64,000 bases of DNA from Acephala macrosclerotiorum (lineage: Eukaryota > Ascomycota > Leotiomycetes > Helotiales > Mollisiaceae), in NCBI GenBank assembly GCA_014904845.1, contig MU119224.1, positions 310,001 to 374,000 of the forward strand. The letters run 5' to 3'. A model generated the notes under the pieces. The model searched no databases. It was not told where the DNA came from and was given only the letters and a program-made list of their open reading frames with translations. Both the position numbers and the translations under genes were made by a program. Below, piece by piece: positions 31,712 to 43,827 of this stretch (its first letter is position 1; each line of letters starts with the position of its first letter).

Positions 31712-34548
31712 AAACGCTTTTGCAAATGCCAGTTGCAGCCATAGAGCAGCATTATATGTAGAGATAGAATGACTTGAAGAAATGATAAATCTTTGTTCTT
31801 GTATTTTAGGCTCATTTTATCGTTTGAGGGGTAGCATCCAAAGGCCCGACTTGTTGCTTTTATGTTGCAGGAGGATTGGAGGGTTTCCGAGATACGAGAT
31901 ACGAGAGTAAGCGAGACATCAGCCTGCTGTCACAAGACTTCGCTAATTGTTGCTCTTCAAAGGCTCTAGAACAAGTAGAAATTTCCGCCTAGATGATTTG
32001 CATGGACTTAGGACGACTTGGATGCTTACCCTTTAGCCTTTGAATTAGGTGCAAAAATCTAGTGCCGAGAGTAGTGAGGTGGGTGGCCAGCATCTCGTAT
32101 TACTCTAACGGAATTTGAGGAGAGCAAGTCGAAAGTATACTTCTTATCCCTCTATTTTCGATAATGTCCTCTGGAATATGAGGCATATCACAGACTAACC
32201 GTCGTAAAGGAGTGAGGAAAACGTATCTCGTTGTGAAGCAACCCACATCGAGTTTTCTGGAGTTGATAGAATTTCTCGGCAAAACACTTTAGCCTCAGTG
32301 TGACCTTGCGGCTACGGCAGACATGGATGAAGTCGGCCACGCAACATTGAGGCTCAGATCTTGCAGCGACATGCGGCGGTTGATAACGGAAGATCTTTCA
32401 GGCGTTCATGTTGCCGAAGAAGTCGCCGTCGGCTGCTGCCTTTATCCCTCGGATGAGGTGACCGAGCGAAAAAGGGATTTGATGTCCGCGAGGACTTCAA
32501 GAATTTCTAGGACAGGATATCTCTGAATAGTAAATGCTGAATTTTGCTTATAGATTGCCGAGCACATCTTGCCAATTTCCGCAGAGGCACCCTCCGCATG
32601 ATGGTTTAAGATGACAAGAATAGAATGAACACTCTGTAGAACAGGAATATTTCGGTAGAATGTGTGGAGACATGAAGAACGAATATCAGTATCAAGTATT
32701 ACCAAGGCCCGGAAGCCTCCATTTAAACAGCCATTATTAGCAGTGCTAAGGCTGGTATGAGGTGCAAAGCACACTTACAGATTGGTCCCAAGTCATGCAC
32801 TTGAAGACCTAAATTTCTCGATACCAGATTCTCTCAATGTCCTTTCGGCCGAACAGTGAGTGGTTGACAGATCTAGAAAATAACACACCATGTGCTTTGT
32901 GAAGAGAAAATATGTAAATTGAGCATCCAAGTATGAGATACAATAACTTCAATGAGAGACCCGGGCAGAAAGCGACTGTCGCGCCCAATAATACCTGGGA
33001 ACTTGAACTGAAGAGTGTTCCATGATAATCCTCAGGACTTCGATTTCGGGTGTGACCCGAGGCAGACTAAGAACTAGGGACATCTGGTTCAATCATACGA
33101 AGGAAAATCTTTCGCAGAGTAGGGGTTTCGCCAGATAGAGTATTGACAGAAGAGAGCCAAGAAAACAGAACAGCCTAGAAATGAATATCTCAGGTACTCG
33201 CCATAATTGAGATCAGGCGCAATGAAAGAACAATTCTTTAGGCGCTTCTATCCGAAAATGACGCCGAAGGTATATCCTGATTGTATAGAATAGATGAAAT
33301 TCACATACATCGTCTCCTTGGTTTCTCCGCTTCCGATGCGATGAACCATGGTAGCGATTGACTTGGCAGTCCACGACTCCGCAAAATTGCTTGGCCGAAT
33401 GTCTTGGCTTCTGAGAACAATTGACGTAATGGCGAGAAAAGTGCAGTCAGACAAGTCGTCTGAAAAGACAGAAGCTAATGTCAACAACTACTAGAAACAT
33501 GTCGTGAAGTTTCAGACGACCGCCCCACTAGGAACACACGAGCCATCCTCATGCGGCTATATTGCGCAAAGATAAACAAAAATTTCAACGCTTTCGTTCA
33601 GTAACGATTCACCCATCGAGGGTAGTATAGAGGCTGATTCGCACCCCTGTCTTGAAACCCTGCGCAGATGGGCACAACATACTTTCCCATCTGGGACGAG
33701 GCGTAAAGTATCTCGGATGGTTTGCAGTTCCATAAATAGCTAGCCAGGACGATCTGGAGGCTCGCTTCACCTTTCTGTGGCGTCGATGTCACTGTTAAGC
33801 TGATCTGAACCAGACGAACCCCCTTCTTCAACTTGAGCGTCCAGTTCTGTGCCCCTCCAGACCCCGTGACATCATATATGTGAGGAAGGGACATTATGAA
33901 TATGCTCCATGCCCAACAGCTGTGCTTATATTTCATCAAATCACAGCCGTGCCAGTGCTGTACATATTCGCCCAGCCCGTGATGGGATGATCGAGGCAAC
34001 CCTTCTCGAAGAGGTAGGGATTGCAGCAGTGGTACTAAACGAAAAATCTCCGGGATTGTTAGGTACGCAGACATCTGCTCATCAGGCTGATCTGCTGGAG
34101 TTCACGCCTCTAAGTCACTCGTAAGCTGTGATCGCCCGCTACAAGAAGTCAAACCGAAACCATCCACTTGTAATTGGTTCTTTGTCGACCTTCTTTCGCA
34201 GGTATTGATGGTGTTCTCATCCCGTGCGGCTTGCTGACTCCGAAGACGTTTCTCCGTGTTCATCTCGTTCCGAGGTACGCAGGTACATAGGTACCAGAGG
34301 TGGATAATATGCCTCAAAGCGGCATATGGCAGCTTGGTGGTAGAGAAAAGGCGCCTTCGACTCCATTAAGTCAGAAAACTGTGGGGCTCCTGCCCATTCC
34401 GGCTGGAAACACTTCGACGGGAGTTCTCCCTGCATTCCCATACTCATCGGTGTGGAGAAGGGAAATATGTGGAGTTCCGTGTATAAGACTCCTCCAGCCC
34501 GCGAGGGAAACTTGCATTCAGCACCTCATTCCAACACATTCTTTCATC
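31712..34548. other. Gene-poor region with unexplained minus-strand open frames
   Basis: Over 2.8 kb no gene is firmly supported. Three minus-strand frames have a protein-like composition and nearby splice-like sites: 34074-33598 (158 codons, YDVTGSGGAQNWTLKLKKG), 33487-33248 (CTFLAITSIVLRSQDIRPSN) and 32774-32442 (SVHSILVILNHHAEGASAEI). They could be exons of one multi-exon gene or its remnant, but I recognise no domain and could not join them cleanly. The last 100 bases contain a TATAAG (near 34480) and the leader of the GH7 pseudogene. Confidence 0.35.
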
Positions 34549-35379
34549 ATGGTCTCTTCTCTTCTCGCTCTTGCTTCGCTCCTCGTCGCTGTCGGCGCGT
34601 AGCAAGCTGGTACTAACACAGCTGAGAAGCATCCCGCTCTCGATTTCAGCGTTTGCACCAGCAGCGGGTGTACGAAGACGACTCAATCTATTGTGATTGA
34701 CGCCAACTGGAGATGGCTCCACACCACCTCTGGGTACACCAATTGCTATACTGGCAACACCTGGAACGCCACTATCTGCCCCGATGGTGTTAAGTGCGCT
34801 GCCAACTGTGCCTTGGATGGAGCCGATTACTCTGGCACATACGGCATCATGACCACCGGCAACGCCCTCAAGCTGAACTTCATCACCATGGCATCTCAGA
34901 CCAACGTTGGTTCCCGAACATACCTGATGGCAGCTGGTTCACCCATCAAGTACCAGATGTTGAAGCTTCTCGGCCAAGAGTTCATATTTGATGTGGATGT
35001 CATCCCTAACTCTCAATCGACTGTCTCTGGCGTAACCGGCAACTCCCTCAGCGACTCTTGGTGTGCTGCTCAAAAGACCGCTTTTGGGGACCAGAACGTC
35101 TTCGCAACCAAGGGCGGCTTGAAGACCATGGGCGACTCCTTAAAGAAGGGAATGGTTCTCGTCATGTCCGTTTGGGATGACCACATTGCCAACATGCTCT
35201 GGCTCGATGCTCCTTACCCACCTGACAAGGATGCTGCCACCCTAGGTGTCTCCCGTGGTATGTGCGGCAGAGATTCTGGTGCCCCAGCATCTGTCGAGTC
35301 CGTTTCGGTCAGCGCGTCCGTTACCTACTCCAACATCGAGTGGGGTCCAATCGGCTCCGCCTATACCGGAACCGCATAG
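34549..35379 (+). pseudogene. Truncated GH7 cellobiohydrolase pseudogene
   Basis: The start MVSSLLALASLLVAVGA is a secretion signal like those of GH7 cellulases. It is cut by TAG at 34600-34602 where family members have Gln (A-Q-Q-A-G-T-N). Afterwards the frame is open to 35379 and closely follows GH7 (VIDANWRWLHTTSGYTNCYT, CALDGADYSGTYGI, SRTYLMAA, GQEFIFDVDV). At about 35001 it jumps straight from FDVDV to IPNSQSTVSGVTGNS. This removes roughly the central 200 residues of a normal enzyme, including the catalytic EMDIWE region. The C-terminal part (GLKTMGDSLKKGMVLVMS, SVWDDHIANMLWLD, VTYSNIEWGPIGS) is kept. No linker or cellulose-binding module follows. It cannot be an active cellulase. Confidence 0.9.
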
Positions 35380-36068
35380 CTCTGACGGCGATTTCAATAC
35401 ATCTAAATGACATGTCAGCATAATGATTTGAATAGAGTTCATTAGATCTCAAGAAGCATTTGTACATACGCATCCGGCATGTAGATAGGCATAAAGACTT
35501 TCTTTTTCTTTGTATGTAGTTTTGGAGGTTTGGAATGTTTGGTGGTTTCTTGGAGGGATATCAAAATGAAATTGCTCATACCATTATGCTCTACCAACTT
35601 GATTCTCGCGATAGCCCGTAGAGCTTTGCGAGATACATTGATATTTTGATGTCGGAAAGGACCTCTTAAGAGCATGACCTGGCTCCGACCACGTGGCGTA
35701 AGAGCTTTCTCTCAGATCTAAGGCTTCGAAGGGACATCAACAGAAAGGCTTGACGATTGATGATACCTCGATTCTCTGTCATGATTTATTTCTGAGTGTT
35801 CGTGCATTGAAGACGCGTCGTTGTTGACATGTTGTTGAAGGAGAGAAGGCTGTCGGCTCTCGAAAAGAAATTGCTGGCCGAAGCCGACTCCCACTTCCGG
35901 TGGGGATGGCGTACTTTCTCCACATTCGTTCGCGTCCAACAAGCTCTTCTGCTTCTCATCCAAAATCCCAGAAAATTTTCCTTTCGTCCTAATTATATGT
36001 TCCCTTAAATAATTGTTCTATTTCATATTCTCTGCATATGATTTCGAGAAAAGCGATAGAAATTAGAG
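35380..36068. other. Intergenic region
   Basis: No gene is supported. The part up to about 35500 would be the GH7 3' flank; the rest leads to the small conserved gene. Minus-strand open frames of about 80 codons show no recognisable feature. Confidence 0.45.
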
Positions 36069-36645
36069 ATGGCACTCAAAGGCCCATACAAGCTGTGTAC
36101 AGTCAACACTGCACCAGATCGAGCGAAGCGCTTGATTGGAAGGGTCGTGGAAGATTTGAAGGATACATATACTATCAAGCATGTTGAGAATTGCGAAAGT
36201 ACGTCCTATCCTGTTTTGTTCATTTGTTGCTATTCGAGACAAGTTCTTCTCCGAGACCGCTCTTGGGAATATCCTCGTCTCTCGCGAGAAACAGAAGCTG
36301 ATGCGTGAATAGGAGTGGAGGATGTAAGGTCAATGTGTGAAAGGAATCAGCCAGATGTCTTGGTATGTCCTTCGTTCTGGTCCTTCGAATTGCGTTTTCT
36401 CAACTCGGTAGTGTCAAGCTTTGAGAATGGGAGAAGGCGTGAGGATGGCAATGGCTAATCATCTGTTGAAGTTCTGCGCGTCGATGTGGACCAAAGAAGA
36501 GAGCGATGAGATCCAAAAGATAGCTAGAGAAATTGTCCCTGGGATAAAAACCATGGCCATTCCTCAAGGTCTCCAAGTCGAGAAAGGACCAGATGCCGTA
36601 GTCGAATTCGTCAAGGGAAAGTGGCCTTCTCTAGTCGAAGCCTAG
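36069..36645 (+). CDS. Small conserved fungal protein, unknown function
   Basis: Three exons (36069-36198, 36313-36362, 36472-36645) give 117 residues. It begins MALKGPYKLCTVNTAPDRAK, continues RLIGRVVEDLKDTYTIKHVE, then QPDVLFCASMWTKEES and AIPQGLQVEKGPDAVVEFVK. The alternation of strands and helices (receiver- or Rossmann-like) and the LFCASMW patch suggest a compact globular fold. It resembles short uncharacterised ascomycete proteins. The two introns (114 and 109 bp) are longer than usual here, and the middle exon is only 50 nt; the joins are in frame but the model is less certain than others. No signal peptide or membrane segment. Confidence 0.7.
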
Positions 36646-37320
36646 TCCCAGCGAGCTGTGAAGGACAGAACACTCAAAAGGAATTTTGATGAGAAGATAT
36701 CAGTGTTTCGGCGTTTCCAGTGCGTACAAAAGGTTGTATATAAGTGGACAGCTCATCGCGAATAGACGGCACCTTTCGATCCCATTTCCTCGATTCCCTT
36801 TCCCGAGTCTCCGTTCCTTCCTTCCAACGTCATTCACGACCACACTGTCGGAAATCTCTCTATCAGACAGTCTCAGTAGAATGTCGGTAGTTAAAATAAT
36901 CTAAAGGAAAGATACTTTGCTTCTGGAAGATCACATATAATCCCAATCACCTGATCCTCGGATTCGAATCCGTCCGGATCTCGCTCACTCCAACCCCTCA
37001 TTCGTCAGAACTCAATTCCTCCCACCACAACGCCACGACTCGGAACAGCCCTTCCAGCCTTGCATCAATTCTCACTGATTGTCCCGTTTCATTGGACAAA
37101 GATCGTTTCGATCAGTTCAGCTGAAAGCCACGGCGCATTTAGCTGACGCGGCGAAGATAATCCTCGGCCTGATACAACTCCATCTCTATCCCTCCACCAT
37201 ATCAATTCTGTTCAACCTCAAATAAAAACCCTCTTTCAGCCTTAAAAATATCCTCATTTTTATCTCCTGACATACATCTTCTGTCTCTCTCCTAAATATA
37301 TCTTACAGACAGCAAAAACA
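36646..37320. other. Intergenic region with an orphan TATA motif
   Basis: A TATATAAG lies at 36737-36744 but no gene starts closely downstream. It would be an upstream promoter only if the next gene has a leader of about 0.5 kb or an unseen non-coding exon. The stretch before 37321 is pyrimidine-rich (TTTTTATCTCCTGAC..TCTCTCTCC), typical of a fungal leader. Confidence 0.4.
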
Positions 37321-38237
37321 ATGAGCCGTCAACGCTACGAGCCAGTGAGTGTCGTTATCCTGCTGCCTGACAGCTCTCTCCAGCTCCAGTAAACTGACAA
37401 CGCAACAATCACAGATCCCACAACAGACCCACCGCGAAGAAGTAATAATCCTAGACTCGATCCACAACAGCCCCGCCTACAACTACAACTCCGGAATCCC
37501 TAACTCCATCTCCTCCGCTGCCTCTGTCTCCTCCCGCACACCATCCCTAATCGCGCCCTCAATCCCCAACTCCCCTCCTCCATCCTTCCACACCCACTCT
37601 TCGCCCGGCACACCAAGACCAAATCCTAGCACAGGTACAAGACAGAGTGTGGGAGGTGGAGCTAGTTATGCGGAACTGTGGGGTGTAGCGCCTAGTACGG
37701 TAGGAGGCGATGGGATGACAGAGATTGGGATGGGGACTAGTAATGATGCGTTGGCTACGATTGCGGGGTTGAAGCAGAGGATTGAGTGGTTGGAGGAAAG
37801 CATTGGGAAACTTCTTGTACGTCCTTCTTTCCCTCTCCTTCCCCTTTCCCCCACTACCCCTCTAATTCTACCTTCCAACCCACCTCAAAAAGCTTACATT
37901 GGGTACACAGCTCGAACGCGATTCCCACGTCTGCAATTCCAATTCCTCCTCTCCCAATTCCAACACAACACGCGACAACTGCTGCGTAACATTCACCGAC
38001 GCCTCCCCGGACCTAGAACGAATCCTCACCCAAGGAAAAGGAACAAACTGCTGCGTCCAATTCCGACGAAACGATGCTAAGCATGCCAACCAACGGACGG
38101 GGATCTTGGTAGGTTTTGGGACCTTGTTGATTGTTTTTGTTTTGATTATTGTGCTGGTGGGTATTAATGCTGGTGAGAGGGGAGGGGGAGGAAGGGGTGG
38201 AGATCGGCCCGTGATTTATGGGGAGGATAGGAGCTAG
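37321..38237 (+). CDS. Single-pass membrane protein with Pro/Ser-rich N-terminal domain
   Basis: Three exons (37321-37344, 37415-37816, 37911-38237) encode 250 residues. The first exon codes only MSRQRYEP. The next part is Ser/Pro-rich (SSRTPSLIAPSIPNSPPPSF), then a short predicted helix (ALATIAGLKQRIEWLEESIG). After the second intron comes a Cys-containing segment (two CC pairs, NCCVTF and NCCVQF). One strong membrane span follows near the C-terminus (GILVGFGTLLIVFVLIIVLV) with a Gly-rich tail. There is no signal peptide, so it may be tail-anchored with the N-terminus cytosolic. I do not recognise a family. The open frame at the second intron would also read through, so splicing there rests on the TTGTACGT..ACACAG sites. 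Confidence 0.65.
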
Positions 38238-38618
38238 ATATTGGTTTCCAGTTGTTGTGGATGTGGGTGAGAGGCAGGGAGTTTATGATGGCGTGATGTC
38301 TGGATTTGGGACGCGTGCGGCTTATGGCAATGTTTGAGAGGGCTTGGGCGTTCATGACGGACAATGTCCTCGCTGGAATTGACAGCGGCGTTTCGGACAT
38401 TCTCGATCCCTTCTTGGTTTTGATTGTCCCATTTCATTGCTAAGATCTATGTGCTATATTTGCTAGCAGGTCTACGGGATGTAATGTACGATGTGTAAGA
38501 GCTCGTGTTAGTGTCTTCTATATATTAGTTGAGCCAAAAGGCTAGGCAAGATGTGGGTATAGCAACGATAGCAGAACTCCTTTGAGCTAAATTAGTCCGC
38601 CACTTACGATTTCGACAG
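38238..38618. other. Convergent intergenic region
   Basis: Two genes end towards each other here; the 380 bp hold both 3' untranslated regions. No other feature was recognised. Confidence 0.5.
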
Positions 38619-41544
38619 TCAATGCTTCTCGGACTTGACAACTCCAGCACTCACAATTCTCTTCGTCCATCTGATCTCCTCCCAATCTGTCGTTCGGATG
38701 TTAATGATGTCGAGCAACCAACCGGTCGTGTTCTGCGAATCTCTCTTCAGTCTGCCGAAACACCTTGCCATCATAGGTCCATGTTGACCAACTCTCTGGA
38801 ATATCTTGCTCTCAGTATCCGCCAGGACTGATGAACTGTAGTTGGTCAGAATGCCGTTGGGGAAAGGTGGTCGGTCATGCCAGAGATCAGCAAATCGGAA
38901 TTGCTGCCTCGATGTTCCAGGCTCCCGAGATGAGTTGGTGACACGGGCGAAGAGCTCAATTATCGCGTCTTCCTTCAAAGCATTGCATCTGGCACCTTCC
39001 TTGAGCATTTCGGCAACTCGAAAGCAGACTCGTAAGAAGGTCTGCGGGGATAGTCCAACCACAGGAGACCGATCTCGAATGAGCACAGGGAAATCAGGCC
39101 GAGCGAACGGTTTGAGTGGTTCGTATTCATAACTATCGTCCAAGATTGTTGTGATCTTGGTGGTAGTCATCTGGCCGGTGGAAGACTGCGTTCTCAATGC
39201 CGGAGGAACAGACTTCGCCTGAGATCGGGTTGGAGAGACTTCTTCAATCTCCTTCAAAGACGCGCCACGCGGATTTGAACGCTGGGATCTACCAGTATGA
39301 TTCTCAGCACCGGATCGAATGTAAAACCAATCTTCTTCAACCGGTAACTCAGGAATATAAGATGGTGAATGGATGCCTCTGTCTTTGTCAGTATGTCGAC
39401 CTCCAGTGTTAATCGGAGACTGGGCAGTAGGCTTTGACTTTGGAGGTGAGAACTGTAGAGACTTGTCATATACTTCACCAGACGAAAAGCCTTCGGAAAT
39501 GTGCTGCAAGCTTGCCGACGGTTGATGACATTCGACAATTCCACCGTCTGATTCAGCAAGGTTCATCATCTCTTCCTCCAAATCTTGATCGAGAGGGAAT
39601 TCGTCGTCTACCTCGGGGCGAGGAACATCCGATGACGTTGGAAGAGAGCAAGCAGAAGCCCCATTTCGGATGTCGTCCGGGCTAGACAGATTCGATTTGC
39701 TGTTGCGATGCTCGACCATTTCCGCCTCTAGTTGCTCTAGGGAAAGGCTGCTGTTGACATTGGGGAGCATGACCGGTTGAGTGGCGGGTACAACAGGTTG
39801 GGTCATCAGCTCCATGAGATCGGAGTCATCTAAGCCTTCATCGTAGTCGTCAACATCATAATCTTTGGATACATCCTCCGTAGCCATGTCGATATCATCT
39901 ATATCCGAACTTTCCACCTGAATATTCTTTGATGGATTAGGGCAAACTTTCTGTTGCTCGGCCCTAAGGATTGGTAAGACCTGAGAGGATGGTTCCTGGT
40001 GTTGAGTGCAAGCGTTATCGTCCAAGATCGCGAGATCAGTGCCTGACAATATCCGAGGAGTATCAGGGTTAGCCTGTCGTCTGATGTCCCCTTGAGAAGA
40101 TCGCTCGAACAGAGATTCACGGCTCAGGTGGGCCGACTGAGGCATGCCTGAAAGTATCAGCATAGCTCTCGTCTGACTCGAGTCAGGCTCATCATATTGA
40201 GAAGAGGTGTGAGACGAATTGGGTTGGACAGTAATCTTGGGCAGACGAGCGAGCGGATATGTCTCAATTTGCTGTACCAAAGTACTCAAGTGGCTCGCTT
40301 CGTTCGGCGATTTATCTTGAGACTTGGGCTGATCGTTTGACTCTTTTTCCGGGATGATAGTTTGATCCCGTGCCGGATTGCCCACTGGGTGCTGCTCCTC
40401 TTCAGTTCGACCACTGTACTGAGGCCGGTTGCTCATTTCCACATTCCACATAGCGTCTGCAAAGAAGGCATTGTTGCCAGGAGTAAGATTATGCTTGAAC
40501 GCGACATTGGCGATCTCTTGGTCATTCGTAATGGAGTGATCATGGTTGGATACGACATCATTGAAATCGCCTTTGTGGAATTCGTTGTACGCGAATATAG
40601 GGTTCCCATTGACCTCATCTTCAAGCAATGCTCCATCGGGTTCGGCGTTCATGGCTGCACTTGACCCGGTTTGTGATTGAGGATTCTGAACTGCATTCGT
40701 TGGCTTTTCTATTTGTTGCGTTGCAGATTGTGGTATATATCGAAAAGACTTTAACCTCTCCATTGTAGTCTGCGACAATTTGACCTGATCCTGTGATGTG
40801 GTATGTCCCAGGCAAGTAATCGTTTTGGCCTGAATGGGTTCTTGAGCCGTCTCCTTTTGCCGAGGGACTTCAGGCTTGGTGATTGTGGGAGCTTTGAACG
40901 GACCCATCTTAGGCTTTGACGGCTGTGCTTTGGCAGACGCGGCCCTCTTCCTCTTCTTGTTGCCCGAGTCCGGAGGTGTTGTCAACTGTGAGCCAGGCTG
41001 TTCGCCCACGCTCCCCTTAAGACCAGCAACCTGCTCTTCATCCTGTAGCCAAAATTGTGACGGAGTATTGGCTAGAGCCTTCAATGAACTCGTTCTCTTC
41101 GTGGCAGCCGGTTTCCGTCTCTTGGGAAGCGTGGTCTGAAAATCATTGCCATTGTTTTGGCCTGCCAAGTCGCCTTCATTCACGTACTCCCAGAGCGGAT
41201 TGACAGATACTGCGCGACCCTTATTGAGTTGTCCACGACTTTTCTTTGGTTTCGCGGTAAGTAGCGCTGGCGGATCCTCTCCAAACTCAACGATATCGTA
41301 GACATCTGCTTTGTGTAGTGTTTTCTGGGGGCTGATGAATTGAGGAGCGGGAGCTATCGGATTGATCGGAGTAAAGGAGGATATCGGCCGATCGGTAGCT
41401 TTTCCTTTCCTAGCACACACAATGTGTCAGTATGATTGTCTGTACCGACTTCAATGAATAATCAACTCACAAAGTCCCATCCTGATTGAACTCGCTGCTG
41501 GATCGTCGCATGCCGTCGAGACTCCACCCTTGGTAGAACGCCAT
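38619..41544 (-). CDS. Large acidic conserved fungal protein, probably nuclear, unknown function
   Basis: Two exons (41544-41471, 41409-38619) encode 954 residues. The start at 41544 gives MAFYQGWSLDGMRRSSSEFN. The intron (41410-41470) joins DGTL to KGKATDRPISSF. Most of the protein is polar and disordered. It has basic nuclear-signal-like clusters (LPKRRKPAATKR, NKKRKRAAS) and a strongly acidic segment (DIDMATEDVSKDYDVDDYDE). The last 200 residues look folded and conserved (LKPFARPDFPVLIRDRSPVV, LSPQTFLRVCFRVAEMLKEG, RFADLWHDRPPFP, TTGWLLDIINIRTTDWEEI). These suggest a DNA-repair or chromatin adaptor, but that is only an impression; no named domain was recognised. The upstream frame continues in phase with no stop, but I take it as leader. 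Confidence 0.8.
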
Positions 41545-42144
41545 CGTCAGCACTTCTGGAGAGCTACTCCACTTCCCCTCAACCTCGATAGAAACTACGA
41601 TTAAATAATACAATGTTTTAACGAATGGATAGATTGAAGGTGAAAAGAAGGAAGTTGCGAGGCTGAAGTTCGGCTCGACACTAGTGGGGTCGGCAGTGGG
41701 GAGCTTTCTCAATGCGGAACATCAATCACATGCCTGATCATGCATTGCTTCTGTTGATATTGCAGCCCTGCTGGACATCGACGACGCTTTTACCTCACTC
41801 ATTGCTTTTGGCTCTCAACTTATACATAATATATCCTCATTCGGCAGTGTGACTAAGGGCAGCTCGAGGAGACATCAGATATACCCCGCCCCCGCACCTA
41901 TCTCTTATCGACTGCACCACTGCAGCAGCCTTGAACAGCCCACGTCACCCTCACTTAAGGTCCTCCCGTGCTTCGAACGCTTTATATATCATTCTAAAGG
42001 TCGAAGAATCACCGGCTATTCGCTGTTGACAAGAGTCCATACCGGGAGCAAGCTCCGCGCGGAAACGGCGGCTCGTCCATGAGCTTGCAGCAGGCCGAAG
42101 TCACGTTATTGGACGACGATTAGTCTTACATTGAATATATCAAG
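41545..42144. other. Divergent intergenic region
   Basis: 600 bp between two outward-facing genes. On the plus side TTTATATATC near 41982 is a possible TATA-like element 160 bp before the LSB5 start. No gene is supported. Confidence 0.45.
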
Positions 42145-43827
42145 ATGTTTTCCTCTGTCAGTATCTTCCGATTCACTATTGCCAACCACAGTCGTTCGCC
42201 TTTAAACGCTAGCTCACTCCGATATCGTCTCTTTATGCACTTGCCATTCAATATGCCTCGTTTCAAAACACTCATCCCTTTTCTATCACAACTACTCTCC
42301 ATTCCTCTGCAGAGAAGAAGTCATCATGTCCTCATCTGCCCTCCGCCTTTCACTCGCCATCAATATAACCTCCAGCAATACGAAAAAGAGAGAACGTCAT
42401 GCGATCAAGAAGCTAACCTCAGGACTCGTTCAACAGAAGAAACCATATTCCGCGGTTACAGTTGCAATTGAGAACCTCACGAGCGAGAACTATGAAGAAG
42501 ACGATGTTGGTGGTATTCCAGATCTGGTAGAGGCTATTAAGCTTCAGGCAACTGGTCCCACCGAAGCTGCTCGAGCAATCAGAAAGAAGCTGAAGTATGG
42601 CAATGTACACCGGCAGATTCGTGCTCTTGTCATCCTTGATGGCCTGATCCAGAATGCAGGAGGTCGCTTTCAGCGAACAGTTGCGGATGAGATGTTATTG
42701 GAACGCTTGCGAGTTTGTGGTACCTCTGACCTCTCAGATCCTCTTGTAAGGGATAAGTGCAAAGAGTTATTCCGGCAATGGGCTGTTGAATACAAGAACT
42801 TTCGTGGTTTGGAACAAATTGCTGGACTGTATAAGGTTTGTGAAGATGGTGATCTACTCAAGAAAGTGCTAACAGAAGATCCAGCAATTACCTCGTCGCA
42901 AGCAAGTGGTCACGCAGGATCAATCCAAAGTTCTCCGCGAAACAGCAGAGAACCCATTCGAGGATGGCGAAGAAGAGGTACCACCGCCACCTACTCAACC
43001 CCGCCACAACTCAGTTGCTAGCTCCGCGGCACAATCCAGCAGAAGTTCTCCGCCTCCATCGTTTTTCTCAAGCATGACTTCGTCTTCCACCGATACGAAA
43101 AAGTCCAAGAAAGACAAGGACAAGAAGAAAAAGAAGAACAAGCCATTCAATCTTGAAGCGGAGAAGGAGACGATGAAGAACTGCATTGCAGAGTCCTCGG
43201 TGGCATCGACCAACTTGTTGAATGCGCTGCGATTGATCAATCGTGAGCATGAACAAATCTCCGAGAACAAAAATGCCGTTCACCACTTTGAGTTTTGTAA
43301 ACTCCTTCGACGCAAAATCTTACGTTATGTATGTATTGATTGTTCCTTGCAGTTGATATTCTCTCTAATGAATGCTAGATCCAACTCGTCGAGTCAGAGC
43401 AATGGCTTGGAGCTCTCCTTCACGCCAATGACGAACTTGTGACCGCTCTCATGACATTCGAACAGCTCGATCGCTCTATTGATGCCGACAGTGACTCTGA
43501 TGATGAACTTGCTCAACAGCAACATCTCTACAAGAGTGCGTATCTGAACAATCAACTCGTCCCGAACAAGCTGACACCTTCATAGCCATGTCCGACAAAG
43601 GCAAAGAGAACGCAGCTACCGCCCAGCTTGCGGGTCTCTCTATTGGTACTAAGAATCCAAGCCCACCACGACCACCCCGCCAACCTCCCCGCCCTGTTCA
43701 ACCGGAACCTGAAGAGGAAGAAGACGACTTCGAGGAAGAGGACGAGAATGATCCTTTTGCCGATCGCAATGCACTCACTACTCCTAGGGTTGAGAAGAAG
43801 GAGCCGGTGTGGTCAGGACCCGAATAG
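42145..43827 (+). CDS. LSB5-like VHS and GAT domain protein
   Basis: Five exons (42145-42156, 42437-42835, 42876-43328, 43379-43535, 43586-43827) encode 420 residues. The first exon is only 12 nt (MFSS); a 280-bp intron joins it to KKPYSAVTVAIENLTSEN, the usual start of LSB5 proteins. The VHS domain (about residues 5-140: RQIRALVILDGLIQNAGGRF, LVRDKCKELFRQWAVEYKNF) is followed by a basic linker with Lys run. Then comes a GAT-like helical part (EKETMKNCIAESSVASTNLL, LLHANDELVTALMTFEQLDR). The tail is Pro-rich (PPRPPRQPPRPVQPEP) and acidic, ending NDPFADRNALTT, which could bind endocytic adaptors. The yeast relative works at actin patches in endocytosis with Las17. The alternative start in the long frame at 42326 would give a non-conserved N-terminus. 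Confidence 0.88.

Noticed and set aside
36938..36990. ATTCGAATCC-containing segment considered as a tRNA T-arm
   Set aside because: No matching acceptor stem, D-arm or anticodon arm could be placed around it.
42326..42436. ATG at 42326 as the LSB5 start
   Set aside because: It adds 37 residues unlike any family start, whereas the 12-nt exon at 42145 restores the conserved N-terminus.
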